Assembly: GCF_000017505.1 (NCBI RefSeq)
Contig: NC_009675.1
Coordinates: 2,542,001-2,606,000 of the forward strand
Reading direction: 5' to 3'
Source of the DNA: Anaeromyxobacter sp. Fw109-5
GTDB taxonomy: Bacteria; Myxococcota; Myxococcia; Myxococcales; Anaeromyxobacteraceae
DNA: 64,000 nucleotides
The notes beneath the pieces were generated by a model. The model did not search any database. It was not told the DNA's origin and saw only the letters and a list, made by a program, of their open reading frames with translations. The translations under genes and the position numbers were made by a program. Positions 10,169 through 17,411 of this stretch are shown here, piece after piece (the first letter of the stretch is position 1; each line of letters opens with the position of its first letter).

Positions 10169-10701
10169 TCGACCATCTCCTGGGCCGCCGCGGCGGCCGA
10201 GTCCGTCCGGAGCGGGGCCTCGCGTCGAGCGCGCGCCCCGCCGCGGGCGGGAAGGAACACGGCGCCGAGCAGCGCCGCCCAGGCCAGGAGCGTCAGCTCG
10301 AGCAGCGCGAACGCGGCCACCTTCGCCGGCGCGAGCGCGGCTCCGAGGTAGCGCACCCCGAACGATGCGGCGATCCCGGCCAGCGCGGCCCCGAACGAGG
10401 TGGCCGCCAGGGCGCGGGCGACGCGCGCGGGGAGCGCGCGGGCGAACGAGACCACGTGCACGGCGGCGAAGAGCACGAGCGGGATCGCGGCGAGGTGCGG
10501 GACGGCCACCTCGAGCAGCCCGGCCAGGCTCTTGGGCGCCGCGAACCGCTCGGCGTCTCCCAGGTAGAACGCGCGGACGCCCGCGGCGCTTCCCCCGAGC
10601 TTCAGCGCGAACAGGGCCGCCGCGCTCCCGGCCTGCACGAGGAGGAAGGCCGCGAAGGCGAGCGCGGGGAGCCGGAACGGCGCCAGGCGGGGATCACGCA
10701 C
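10165..10701 (-). CDS. Four-helix membrane protein, paralogue B
   Basis: 178 residues with about four hydrophobic helices (near 12-32, 65-88, 98-118, 125-148) and a basic tail. No named family was recognised. It is a visible paralogue of the gene immediately upstream: both have an AFY(L/R)G motif near residue 45-50 and a histidine at residue 69 at the start of helix 2; this copy has a second histidine at 82. GTG start overlaps the upstream gene by 8 bases. The context (flavinylated protein, ferredoxin) suggests a membrane electron-transfer subunit, perhaps binding heme or quinone through H69. Confidence 0.8.
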   Translation of the reverse strand: MRDPRLAPFRLPALAFAAFLLVQAGSAAALFALKLGGSAAGVRAFYLGDAERFAAPKSLAGLLEVAVPHLAAIPLVLFAAVHVVSFARALPARVARALAATSFGAALAGIAASFGVRYLGAALAPAKVAAFALLELTLLAWAALLGAVFLPARGGARARREAPLRTDSAAAAAQEMVE

Positions 10702-11170
10702 GCGCGTCCCTCCCCGCCCGGACTCGCTCGACGGCGACGGCGGCGAGCAGGGCCCACATCGCCGCGGTCGCGGCTGCGAAGGTCGCGACCCGGAGGCCCC
10801 CGAGGTCCGGCCGGGCGACGATCGCGAACGGCGCGAACAGGTCGGCGAGCGTCGCGCCGAAGGCGGCGCCGATCAGGATGGCGCGCACGCCGTCCAGGCG
10901 CGGCGCCACCGCCGCGAGCGAGGCGAGCATGAAGAGCACGAACCCGTAGACGAACGCGCCGACGTGGACCTCCTCCCAGAGCGCCGCCGCGGAGAGCGGC
11001 TCGCCCCCTTCGACTCCGCGGTAGAAGGCCTCCACCTCCACCGGCGAGAGGCCGCCGGCCTGCAGCCGCTGCGCCGCCAGTCCGGCGAGCGCGAGCGCCG
11101 CGAACACCAGGAAGAGGGCGACGGGGGCGCGCGCCCGCGCGGCCGGGGAAGGCTGAACGAGCCACCTCAT
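10694..11170 (-). CDS. Four-helix membrane protein, paralogue A
   Basis: 158 residues with four predicted membrane helices (about 15-33, 68-90, 97-117, 125-148). Related to paralogue B by the FYRG motif at 49-52 and the single histidine H69 (WEEVHVGAF). The ATG overlaps the stop of the FMN-binding gene (ATGA). Tandem, unequal paralogues with one shared histidine suggest a heterodimer. Function unknown; electron transfer between the membrane pool and the flavinylated protein is my inference from the operon. Confidence 0.8.
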   Translation of the reverse strand: MRWLVQPSPAARARAPVALFLVFAALALAGLAAQRLQAGGLSPVEVEAFYRGVEGGEPLSAAALWEEVHVGAFVYGFVLFMLASLAAVAPRLDGVRAILIGAAFGATLADLFAPFAIVARPDLGGLRVATFAAATAAMWALLAAVAVERVRAGRDARA

Positions 11171-11730
11171 CGCCCCACCCCCATCGCCTCGCGCAGCGCC
11201 TGCAGGAGCCAGCGGGACTCCTCCGCCACCCCGCGTGCGGTGAGCGTCGCCCCGCTGATCGGCGCGATGTCCTGGCCCACGGCGAGGCGATCGCCTCCGC
11301 CCTTCCCGCCGAACTGCGCCAGCCAGCGATCGCTCGGCCGGTACTCCGACGGCTCGAGGAAGGCGAGCACCGTGATCTTGCGGAGGCGCCCGTCGGGCTC
11401 GAAGGCGAGGGACAGCGTCTCGCGCTTCGTCCGCACGACGTGGCTGTGGATCACCGCGTAGCCGAGCACGTCCCCGGCGCGGCGAGCCGTGTAGAACGTG
11501 ACGAGCCGCTCTCGCACCCGCGCGCGCGCCAGCCGCTCGATGCGGCCCACCATCTCGTCGGTCAGGATCACGTCCTTGGCCATGATCTCGTCCGCGGCGG
11601 GGAACACCGCGCGGATGGCGCCCTCCTCCTTCCCCGCCACGCCTGCCGCCGGGGAGGCGGTGGCGGGGAGGAGGAGGGCCACCGCGAGGAGCGTCGCGCG
11701 CCCAATCGAGGCTGGTCTCGCTCGGTGCAT
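11167..11730 (-). CDS. Exported FMN-binding (flavinylated) protein
   Basis: 187 residues from the ATG preceded by GAGGG; an in-frame GTG at 11745 is a weaker start. A signal peptide (about 6-30) is followed by an FMN_bind domain. Its end carries D154-IAPI-S159-G-A-T162, the consensus D-x4-SGAT site where ApbE attaches FMN through a phosphoester to the Thr (codon at 11245-11247). The protein should act as a one-flavin electron carrier outside the cytoplasm. It lies between a porin gene and two membrane genes in the Fur-headed operon, and apbE is about 1.2 kb away, so a role in periplasmic iron reduction is plausible. Confidence 0.9.
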   Translation of the reverse strand: MHRARPASIGRATLLAVALLLPATASPAAGVAGKEEGAIRAVFPAADEIMAKDVILTDEMVGRIERLARARVRERLVTFYTARRAGDVLGYAVIHSHVVRTKRETLSLAFEPDGRLRKITVLAFLEPSEYRPSDRWLAQFGGKGGGDRLAVGQDIAPISGATLTARGVAEESRWLLQALREAMGVGR

Positions 11731-11747
11731 GACGCCCTCGTTCACGC

Positions 11748-13049
11748 TCAGAACACGTACCCGACGCCCAGGTTCACCTGCTCGGTCGTCGAGTCCGCCT
11801 CGTCCTCGCTGCGCTGGTAGTCCGCCTTCACGACCACCGTCGGGATCGGCTTGTAGGTGAGGCCGGTGGTCCAGATGGTCTGGTCGAGCGCCGGGTTCCG
11901 GGCGAGCCCCGACGGCACCTCGTCGTGGAGGTCGAGGGCCTCGTAGCGGACGAACGGGGAGAGCGAATGACCCGAGTCCGGGAGCGCGAGCGCGAGCACG
12001 TCGTACGCCACCTCGGCGTAGCCGCCGCGGGTGCGCGAGCCGAGGACGACGCCGTCGTCCTGCAGCGCCGACAGCCGCGCCGCGTCGTCGAGCCAGCCCA
12101 TCGCGTAGAGCCCGCGGAGCTGGAGCCCGCGCCAGGAGAGCTGCGCGTGCGCCTCCGCGAGCGTCACGTCCGCGTCGATCTCACCCTGCGCGTCCTCCGC
12201 GCCCTGCCCCGCGCCCCCGCGGTAGAAGGCGCCCGCGACGGCGAGCGGCCCGGCGTCGTAGCCGACGCTCACGACCCCCGCGAAGCTCTCCGCGGGGGCC
12301 TCGCCGCCGCCGGTGCGCGCGCCGCGGAGCCAGCTGCCGGACGACAGGTCACCGCTCGCGCCGTTCAGGCCGATCAGCCCGTACGCCTTGTAACGGAACG
12401 GCCCCTTGGCGCCGTGCACGCCGACCCCGTTCTCGTTCCAGGTGGTCGGGATGAGGTTCCGCTCCACGGCCGGCCGGAACACGCCGTGGAAGAAGGGCGG
12501 CTCGTGCAGCTCGTTCACGAACCCCATCGGCACGAGCACGTTGCCGACCCGGAGCCCGATCGCGTCGGAGAGCAGGAAGTCGAGGTACGCGAACTCGACC
12601 GACAGCTCGCTCTGGTGCTCGAACTCGACCTCCGCGTTGAACAGGATCCTCGGCGTGAAGCGGTAGCCCGTGTAGAGGACGATCCGGTACAGGTCCGAGT
12701 CGGATGGGCGATCGTTCAGGAAGTTCCGGTAGAAGATCTCGCCGTAGCCGCCGATGGAGAGCCCCTTCGGCGCGAAGTAGACCTTCGACGCCGCGGGCCC
12801 CATCCCGCCGTAGGAGTCGTACTCCACGTCCCGCAGCCCCATCTCCAGCTTCAGGCGGCGGAGCTCCTCGGCCAGCGCCGCGACCTCGCTCTTCGTCGCG
12901 GCCTCCTCCTTCGTCGCCTCGTCCTTCTGCGGCCTGGTCGTCGCCTCCTGGGGGCGCTCCTCCCGCCCGGGGGCGGAGTCGTCGGCTCGCGCCGCGGACG
13001 CGGCGAGGGTGAGGGCCAGGGCTACTGTGATGTTGACTTTCATTCTCAC
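11748..13049 (-). CDS. OprO/OprP-like outer-membrane porin
   Basis: 433 residues. Signal peptide ending near SAARAD, then a charged coiled-coil stretch (about 25-75) like the periplasmic trimerisation segment of OprO/P porins. The rest alternates in the beta-barrel manner and ends in a C-terminal phenylalanine (GVGYVF), the BAM recognition signal. The family usually carries phosphate or other anions; here the iron and flavin context suggests passage of a ferric complex, which is inference. It is 70 bases downstream of the DtxR-type gene and 17 bases before the FMN-binding gene. Confidence 0.85.
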   Translation of the reverse strand: MRMKVNITVALALTLAASAARADDSAPGREERPQEATTRPQKDEATKEEAATKSEVAALAEELRRLKLEMGLRDVEYDSYGGMGPAASKVYFAPKGLSIGGYGEIFYRNFLNDRPSDSDLYRIVLYTGYRFTPRILFNAEVEFEHQSELSVEFAYLDFLLSDAIGLRVGNVLVPMGFVNELHEPPFFHGVFRPAVERNLIPTTWNENGVGVHGAKGPFRYKAYGLIGLNGASGDLSSGSWLRGARTGGGEAPAESFAGVVSVGYDAGPLAVAGAFYRGGAGQGAEDAQGEIDADVTLAEAHAQLSWRGLQLRGLYAMGWLDDAARLSALQDDGVVLGSRTRGGYAEVAYDVLALALPDSGHSLSPFVRYEALDLHDEVPSGLARNPALDQTIWTTGLTYKPIPTVVVKADYQRSEDEADSTTEQVNLGVGYVF

Positions 13050-13119
13050 GTGGGGCCCGCGCAGGGGCTCTCTCCGGTGTTCGCTGCGAGGTGCACTGCG
13101 TGCTGCGGTCAGGTGACGG

Positions 13120-13806
13120 TCAAGGCGAGCGCGCCTCGACCGGCTTCACGTAGATCTCGCCGGCGATCTCGGGATCGAGGGCGATGGTGGTCTCGCCGAT
13201 CTCGATCACGTAGGACGGCGAGCGCTGGTGGAGCCGGATCGTGCTGCCCGGGATCACCCCGAGCGCGGCGAGCCGGTCCATGCGGTCGTGGAACTTGGGC
13301 GCGATGAAGACGATGCGGCCCGAGGCCCCCAGGTCGAAGCTGCGGAGCCCGGTCACGAGCGGCCGGAGCGTCTTCTGGAAGGTGCCGCAGCACGGCCCCT
13401 GCGGGATGGGCTTCCCGTGCGGGCAGGTGGGCGGGTGGCCGAGCAGCGTGCAGACGGAGTCCGTCGCCTCCGGCGAGAGGATGTGCTCGAGCTCGCAGGC
13501 CTGCTGCTCGGTGGCGCCCTCGCCGAGCTCGAGCACGTCGCGGAAGAGGCGCTCCGCGAGCCGGTGCCGGCGCACCACGTCGCGCGCGCGAGTCTCGCCC
13601 TGCTCCGTGAGCTGAACGCGCGCCCCGTCCAGCCGGACGAGGCCGATCCGCGCGAGCTCCTCGAGGTCGGCGCTGCCCGCCCCCGGCGCGTGCTCGGCCT
13701 CCGCCGCGGCCAGGATCTGGTCCGCCGCGTCGCGGCCGGCCTCGCGCTGCGTGTAGGCGGTCTGCAGGATCTCCTCGAGCCGCCGCGTCGCCATCCCGTC
13801 ATTCAC
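13120..13806 (-). CDS. DtxR-type metalloregulator with C-terminal FeoA domain
   Basis: 228 residues, GTG start overlapping the upstream zinc-ribbon stop (GTGA); an ATG twelve bases in is the alternative. Residues 1-80 are a winged-helix region, 80-140 the dimer and metal domain with ACELEHILSPE and a CPHGKPIP...CC segment typical of iron-dependent MntR/IdeR-like proteins, and 150-225 an SH3-like FeoA domain. No separate feoA was found here, so this domain may also serve FeoB. Iron-responsive control of the downstream porin and flavin genes is likely but no operator was identified. Confidence 0.88.
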   Translation of the reverse strand: MNDGMATRRLEEILQTAYTQREAGRDAADQILAAAEAEHAPGAGSADLEELARIGLVRLDGARVQLTEQGETRARDVVRRHRLAERLFRDVLELGEGATEQQACELEHILSPEATDSVCTLLGHPPTCPHGKPIPQGPCCGTFQKTLRPLVTGLRSFDLGASGRIVFIAPKFHDRMDRLAALGVIPGSTIRLHQRSPSYVIEIGETTIALDPEIAGEIYVKPVEARSP

Positions 13807-14030
13807 GGAGAGTCGCTCCTCGCTTCCTTGTCACGCTTCAGCCGGTCGATGAGGCGCCGGAGCCCGCCGGCGAGCCCGGCCTCCTGCGGGAAGCTGTAGC
13901 CGCACGAGGGACAGCACACGACGCGGCAGCCCCGCGCCATCGGGCAGCTCGGCCGGCACCCCTGCCCCGCCGCGTCGAAGCGATCCCCGCAGAGCGGGCA
14001 GGTCTCGATCCCCGGGACGAGCGCGGCCAC
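13803..14030 (-). CDS. Small cysteine-rich zinc-ribbon protein after feoB
   Basis: 75 residues, GTG start with a perfect AGGAGG ribosome site. Eight cysteines are packed into residues 11-43: CPLC, then three spaced Cys (GC, SC, GC), then CCPSC, followed by an amphipathic basic helix. This suggests one or two zinc or iron-sulfur sites. It lies nine bases after feoB, the position often taken by FeoC-like accessory proteins, but it lacks a winged-helix FeoC fold. A metal-sensing or FeoB-interacting adaptor is an inference. Confidence 0.8.
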   Translation of the reverse strand: MAALVPGIETCPLCGDRFDAAGQGCRPSCPMARGCRVVCCPSCGYSFPQEAGLAGGLRRLIDRLKRDKEARSDSP

Positions 14031-14039
14031 GGGCGCCTC

Positions 14040-16109
14040 CTAGTACAGCCACCGCATGAGCTGGTTCACCACCGCCCCGACGCCGAACGCGAACGGCACG
14101 ATGAATCCCATCATCGCCACCCCGGTCTTCCAGCCGCGCTCCTTCAGGATCATGAAGAAGTTCGCGATGCAGGGGATGAACAGGGTGATCGTGACGAGCG
14201 CCACCACGATCTCGATCTGCATCGAGCGCGTGAGGCCGCCCGCCTCCATGAACGGCTGGTAGTGCAGGAAGAGCCCCGCGGCCGCGTAGTCGCGCCGCAG
14301 GAAGCCGAGGATGAACGCGGCCGCCGCCTCCTTGGGCAGGTTCAGCACCCCCACCACGAGCGGCGCCGCCGCGCGCTCGAGGAACCCCAGGCCACCGAAG
14401 CGATCGAGCACGTAGAGGATGAGCGTGCCCACCACGAAGAGGGGCAGCGCCTCGCGGAGGTACCACTCGATCCGGGCGAGGGTCTTCACCGCGATGTTGC
14501 CGGCCTGCGGCACGCGCAGCGGGGGAAGCTCCAGCATGAAGTCCGAGCCGCGGCCGGGCAGCACCTTCGCGGCGAGCCAGCCGACGAGGAACAGCACCAG
14601 CACGACCGTCGCGCCGAACCAGACGGTCGCAGCGACCGGGAGCTTGGAGGTCATCGCGAAGATGACCGCCATCTGCGCGCTGCACGGCACGCCGAGCGCG
14701 AGCAGGAGCGTCACGATGACGCGCTCCTTCCTCGTCTCCATGATGCGCGCGGTCATGGTCGCCATGGTGTCGCAGCCGAGCCCGAGCACCATGGGGAGGA
14801 CCGCCTTGCCGTTCAGCCCCATCCGCTTGAAGACCTTGTTCAGCATGACGGCCAGGCGCGGCAGGTAGCCGGAGTCCTCGAGGATGCTGAACGCGATGAA
14901 GAAGGTCGTCACGATCGGCAGCACGATCGCGATGCCGTAGGAGAGTCCCATCGAGACGACCCCGTACTTCCCGATGAGGATCCCGTCGTGAAGCTGAGGG
15001 TCGGGCCCGGGCGGGCCGACGAGGAAGCTCTCGAACCGCCCGTCCGGCGCGAGGAGCCGCACCGCGGCCGTGACCCACGGCACGAGGTACTCCGCGAAGA
15101 CCGTGTTCTCGAGGAAGTCGACGAGCGTGCCCGCGCCGAGCACGCCGACGAACTCGTACGCGGCGTAGAGGACCGCGGCGAGGATGGGGATGCCCCACAG
15201 CGGGTGGGTGGACCAGGCGCCGAGCTTGCGGGCGAAGCCGCTCGAGGCGGAGGCCCCGCCGCGGGTCACCACGGCGTCGTGCAGCCGGTCCGCCGCCGCG
15301 AGCCGCTGGCGCGCGACCACGAAGCGGAGCGACTCGGGGTAGCGCGCCGCGACCGATCGGCGGACGGCGTCGATCCGCGAGAGGTCCGCCTCGGACACGT
15401 GCGCCACGAGGTGCGGGCGGAGCGACTCGTCGCCCACGAGCGCCATCACCGCGAGCGCGCGCGGGCCCATGCCGCCTTTGGGCATGAGCGGCGCGAGCTC
15501 CGCGAGGGCGCCCTCGATCGCCGCGTCGTAGCGAGGCCTGAACGGCGAGGCGCGCCCGCCGGCGTCGATGCGCTGCTGCAGCGCCGCCAGCCCCTGCCGC
15601 TGCACGGCGACGGTCGGGACCACGTCGACGCCGAGCTCGCGGGAGAGCCGCTCGACGTCGATGCGGAACCCGCGGCTCGCCGCCTCGTCCGCCATGTTGA
15701 GCGCGAGCGTGAAAGGGATCTCCGCCTCGGCGAGCTGCGTCGCCAGCAGCAGGCCTCGGCGCAGGTTCTTCGCGTCGCAGACCTGGACGGCCGCGTAGCC
15801 GCGCTCGGTGAGCAGGATGTCGCGCGTGACCTGCTCGTCCTCCGACATCGGGATGAGGTTGTTCGTCCCGGGCGTGTCCATCACGTGCCAGGGGCGGCCC
15901 TCGATCGTGGCGGAGCCGCGCGTCACCTCGACGGTGGTGCCCGGGTAGTTGGAGACCGTGACGTACTTGCCCGTGAGCGCGCCGAAGAGCGCGCTCTTCC
16001 CGACGTTGGGGTTGCCGACCAGGATGATCGCGCGGCTCGCCGCGACGACTTGCTTGCGTTCGAGGTCGCCCGCGCGCGCGGAGGCGGAGGCGGGAGCGGG
16101 AGGGGTCAA
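14040..16109 (-). CDS. feoB: Ferrous iron transporter FeoB
   Basis: 689 residues from a TTG that overlaps the fur stop (TTGA); no ATG or GTG lies between it and the first domain. The N-terminal G domain has GNPNVGKS (G1), DTPGTN (G3) and NMAD (G4). The membrane part has two Gate (nucleoside-recognition) domains with conserved segments such as GLGCDTMA and GVPCSAQM. It imports Fe(II) from the periplasm, gated by GTP hydrolysis. FeoA is supplied, if at all, by the DtxR fusion two genes downstream. Co-transcription with fur makes it Fur-controlled. Confidence 0.95.
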   Translation of the reverse strand: MTPPAPASASARAGDLERKQVVAASRAIILVGNPNVGKSALFGALTGKYVTVSNYPGTTVEVTRGSATIEGRPWHVMDTPGTNNLIPMSEDEQVTRDILLTERGYAAVQVCDAKNLRRGLLLATQLAEAEIPFTLALNMADEAASRGFRIDVERLSRELGVDVVPTVAVQRQGLAALQQRIDAGGRASPFRPRYDAAIEGALAELAPLMPKGGMGPRALAVMALVGDESLRPHLVAHVSEADLSRIDAVRRSVAARYPESLRFVVARQRLAAADRLHDAVVTRGGASASSGFARKLGAWSTHPLWGIPILAAVLYAAYEFVGVLGAGTLVDFLENTVFAEYLVPWVTAAVRLLAPDGRFESFLVGPPGPDPQLHDGILIGKYGVVSMGLSYGIAIVLPIVTTFFIAFSILEDSGYLPRLAVMLNKVFKRMGLNGKAVLPMVLGLGCDTMATMTARIMETRKERVIVTLLLALGVPCSAQMAVIFAMTSKLPVAATVWFGATVVLVLFLVGWLAAKVLPGRGSDFMLELPPLRVPQAGNIAVKTLARIEWYLREALPLFVVGTLILYVLDRFGGLGFLERAAAPLVVGVLNLPKEAAAAFILGFLRRDYAAAGLFLHYQPFMEAGGLTRSMQIEIVVALVTITLFIPCIANFFMILKERGWKTGVAMMGFIVPFAFGVGAVVNQLMRWLY

Positions 16110-16636
16110 GGCTGCTCCTCGCCGCGAGCGCCCTTCCGGCACCTCGCGCAGCGGCCGTACAGCTCGAGCTTGTGGCTCTCCACCTCGAAGCCGTGGCGGC
16201 GCGCCACGATCTCCTGCAGCGACTCGATCTTCTCGTTCGCGAACTCGACGATGTCGCCGCACCCCACGCAGATGAGGTGGTCGTGGTGCGCGCGACCGGC
16301 GGACGGCTCGTAGCGGGTCTGGCCCTCGCCGAACTGCCTCGCCGACGCGAGGCCGCACTCGACGAGCAGCTTCATGGTCCGGTAGACGGTCGCCACGCTC
16401 ACGCGCGGGTCGTCGCGCCGGGCCCTCGTCACCAGCTCTTCCACGGTGACGTGCCCCGAGAGGCCGAAGAAGGTCCGCACGATCCGCTCGCGCTGGCGCG
16501 AGTGCTTCAGGCCCTTCGCCTCGATGTACGCGGTGAGCGCCGCCGTCGCGGCGCCGGCGTCGAGCGGACGGTGCTGGTGCCCGCGCGCGGCGTCGCGCGG
16601 CTTGCTGCCCCGGAGGTCGTGGTCGGCCTGGTTCAT
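16106..16636 (-). CDS. fur: Fur family ferric uptake regulator
   Basis: 176 residues, longer than typical Fur (about 140) because of a 25-residue N-terminal extension. Winged helix with DPRVSVATVYRTMKLL, then the metal-binding region HHDHLICVGCGDIVEF and a second CARCRK pair near the end. With Fe(II) it should repress its own operon through the Fur box lying directly against the ATG. It is the first gene of the fur-feoB-zinc ribbon-dtxR-porin-FMN run. A peroxide (PerR) or zinc (Zur) role is possible, but feoB linkage favours Fur. Confidence 0.92.
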   Translation of the reverse strand: MNQADHDLRGSKPRDAARGHQHRPLDAGAATAALTAYIEAKGLKHSRQRERIVRTFFGLSGHVTVEELVTRARRDDPRVSVATVYRTMKLLVECGLASARQFGEGQTRYEPSAGRAHHDHLICVGCGDIVEFANEKIESLQEIVARRHGFEVESHKLELYGRCARCRKGARGEEQP

Positions 16637-16638
16637 TC

Positions 16639-16679
16639 TGATAACGATTCTCAGTATCAGACCGCCGCGTCCCAGGCAA
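16639..16679 (-). promoter_or_regulatory. Fur box and promoter of the fur-feoB operon
   Basis: Bases 16639-16659 read TGATAACGATTCTCAGTATCA, an imperfect 21-base palindrome resembling the Fur consensus (TGATAAtgATaaTCATTATCA), starting 3 bases upstream of the fur ATG. On the minus strand a TTGCCT (-35, 16674-16679) and GATACT (-10, 16653-16658) are separated by 15 bases, short but plausible, with the -10 inside the box. Fe-Fur binding would block this promoter, giving autoregulation and iron control of feoB. Confidence 0.7.
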
Positions 16680-16695
16680 GCCCCTGGTGGTGAGC

Positions 16696-17316
16696 TCAGC
16701 GCCGCGCCGCGCCGCCCCAGTGGCGCCGCCAGCGCTCCGCCGCCTCCGGGCCTTCTGCACCGAGATCCCTGCCGGCCAGCGCGACCAGGGAGGCGTGCGC
16801 CTCGCGCCGGACCGACGGGGAGGGATCATCGAGCAGCTCGATCAGCCGGGGGACCAGGCGCACGGCCGACTCCCTCGGCCGGTGGCGTGCGAGCTCGGCG
16901 GCGATGGCGCGGACCTCGGGCGCCTCCGAGCGGAGCGGCGCCGTGAGATCGATCGGCGTCCCCGCCCGATCCACGCGGTAGGCCTGGGCGAGCTCGATCA
17001 CCACCCCGGCGATGACCCCCAGGACGAGGACCATCAGCCCGACCTGCACCAGCGCCTTCCCCGCCGAGTAACGTCCGGCCCGTACGAGGACGAACCGGTA
17101 CCCGGCGTACCCGGCGATGAACAGGGCCAGGATGGCGAGCGGGACCGCGATGGTGGCGCGGGGCCAGCCGCCCATGGCCACCGATCGGGCGAGCTCCGGC
17201 ACGCCGACGAGGGTCAGCACCGCGGCGGCGAACAGCAGCGCGAACAGGATCCAGCGGAGGGAGCGGATGGAGGCGGGTATCCGGCCGTTCCCGCCGTCCT
17301 TCGTCCCGGTTGCCAT
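16696..17316 (-). CDS. Membrane protein with C-terminal HEAT-like repeat
   Basis: 206 residues. Three hydrophobic helices (about 20-42, 52-72, 82-108) are followed by a soluble helical domain in which LVPRLIELLDDPSPSVRREAH matches a HEAT repeat. It ends in an Arg-rich tail. Function unknown; HEAT repeats usually mediate protein contacts. Its 3' end lies 37 bases from the fur box and its start faces the next gene head to head, so it seems to stand alone. Confidence 0.8.
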   Translation of the reverse strand: MATGTKDGGNGRIPASIRSLRWILFALLFAAAVLTLVGVPELARSVAMGGWPRATIAVPLAILALFIAGYAGYRFVLVRAGRYSAGKALVQVGLMVLVLGVIAGVVIELAQAYRVDRAGTPIDLTAPLRSEAPEVRAIAAELARHRPRESAVRLVPRLIELLDDPSPSVRREAHASLVALAGRDLGAEGPEAAERWRRHWGGAARR

Positions 17317-17411
17317 GCGCGGCAGTGAACCACGCGCGCCGGCGAGCGGCAACCGCGATCGCCTTGCGATGCTTGACTCGCGAGGCGGCCCGGCGCAGGT
17401 TCCGCCGGGCC

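Noticed and set aside
13050-13119. A second Fur box before the porin gene
   Set aside because: No palindromic AT-rich sequence is present; the gap is GC-rich and gives no operator match.
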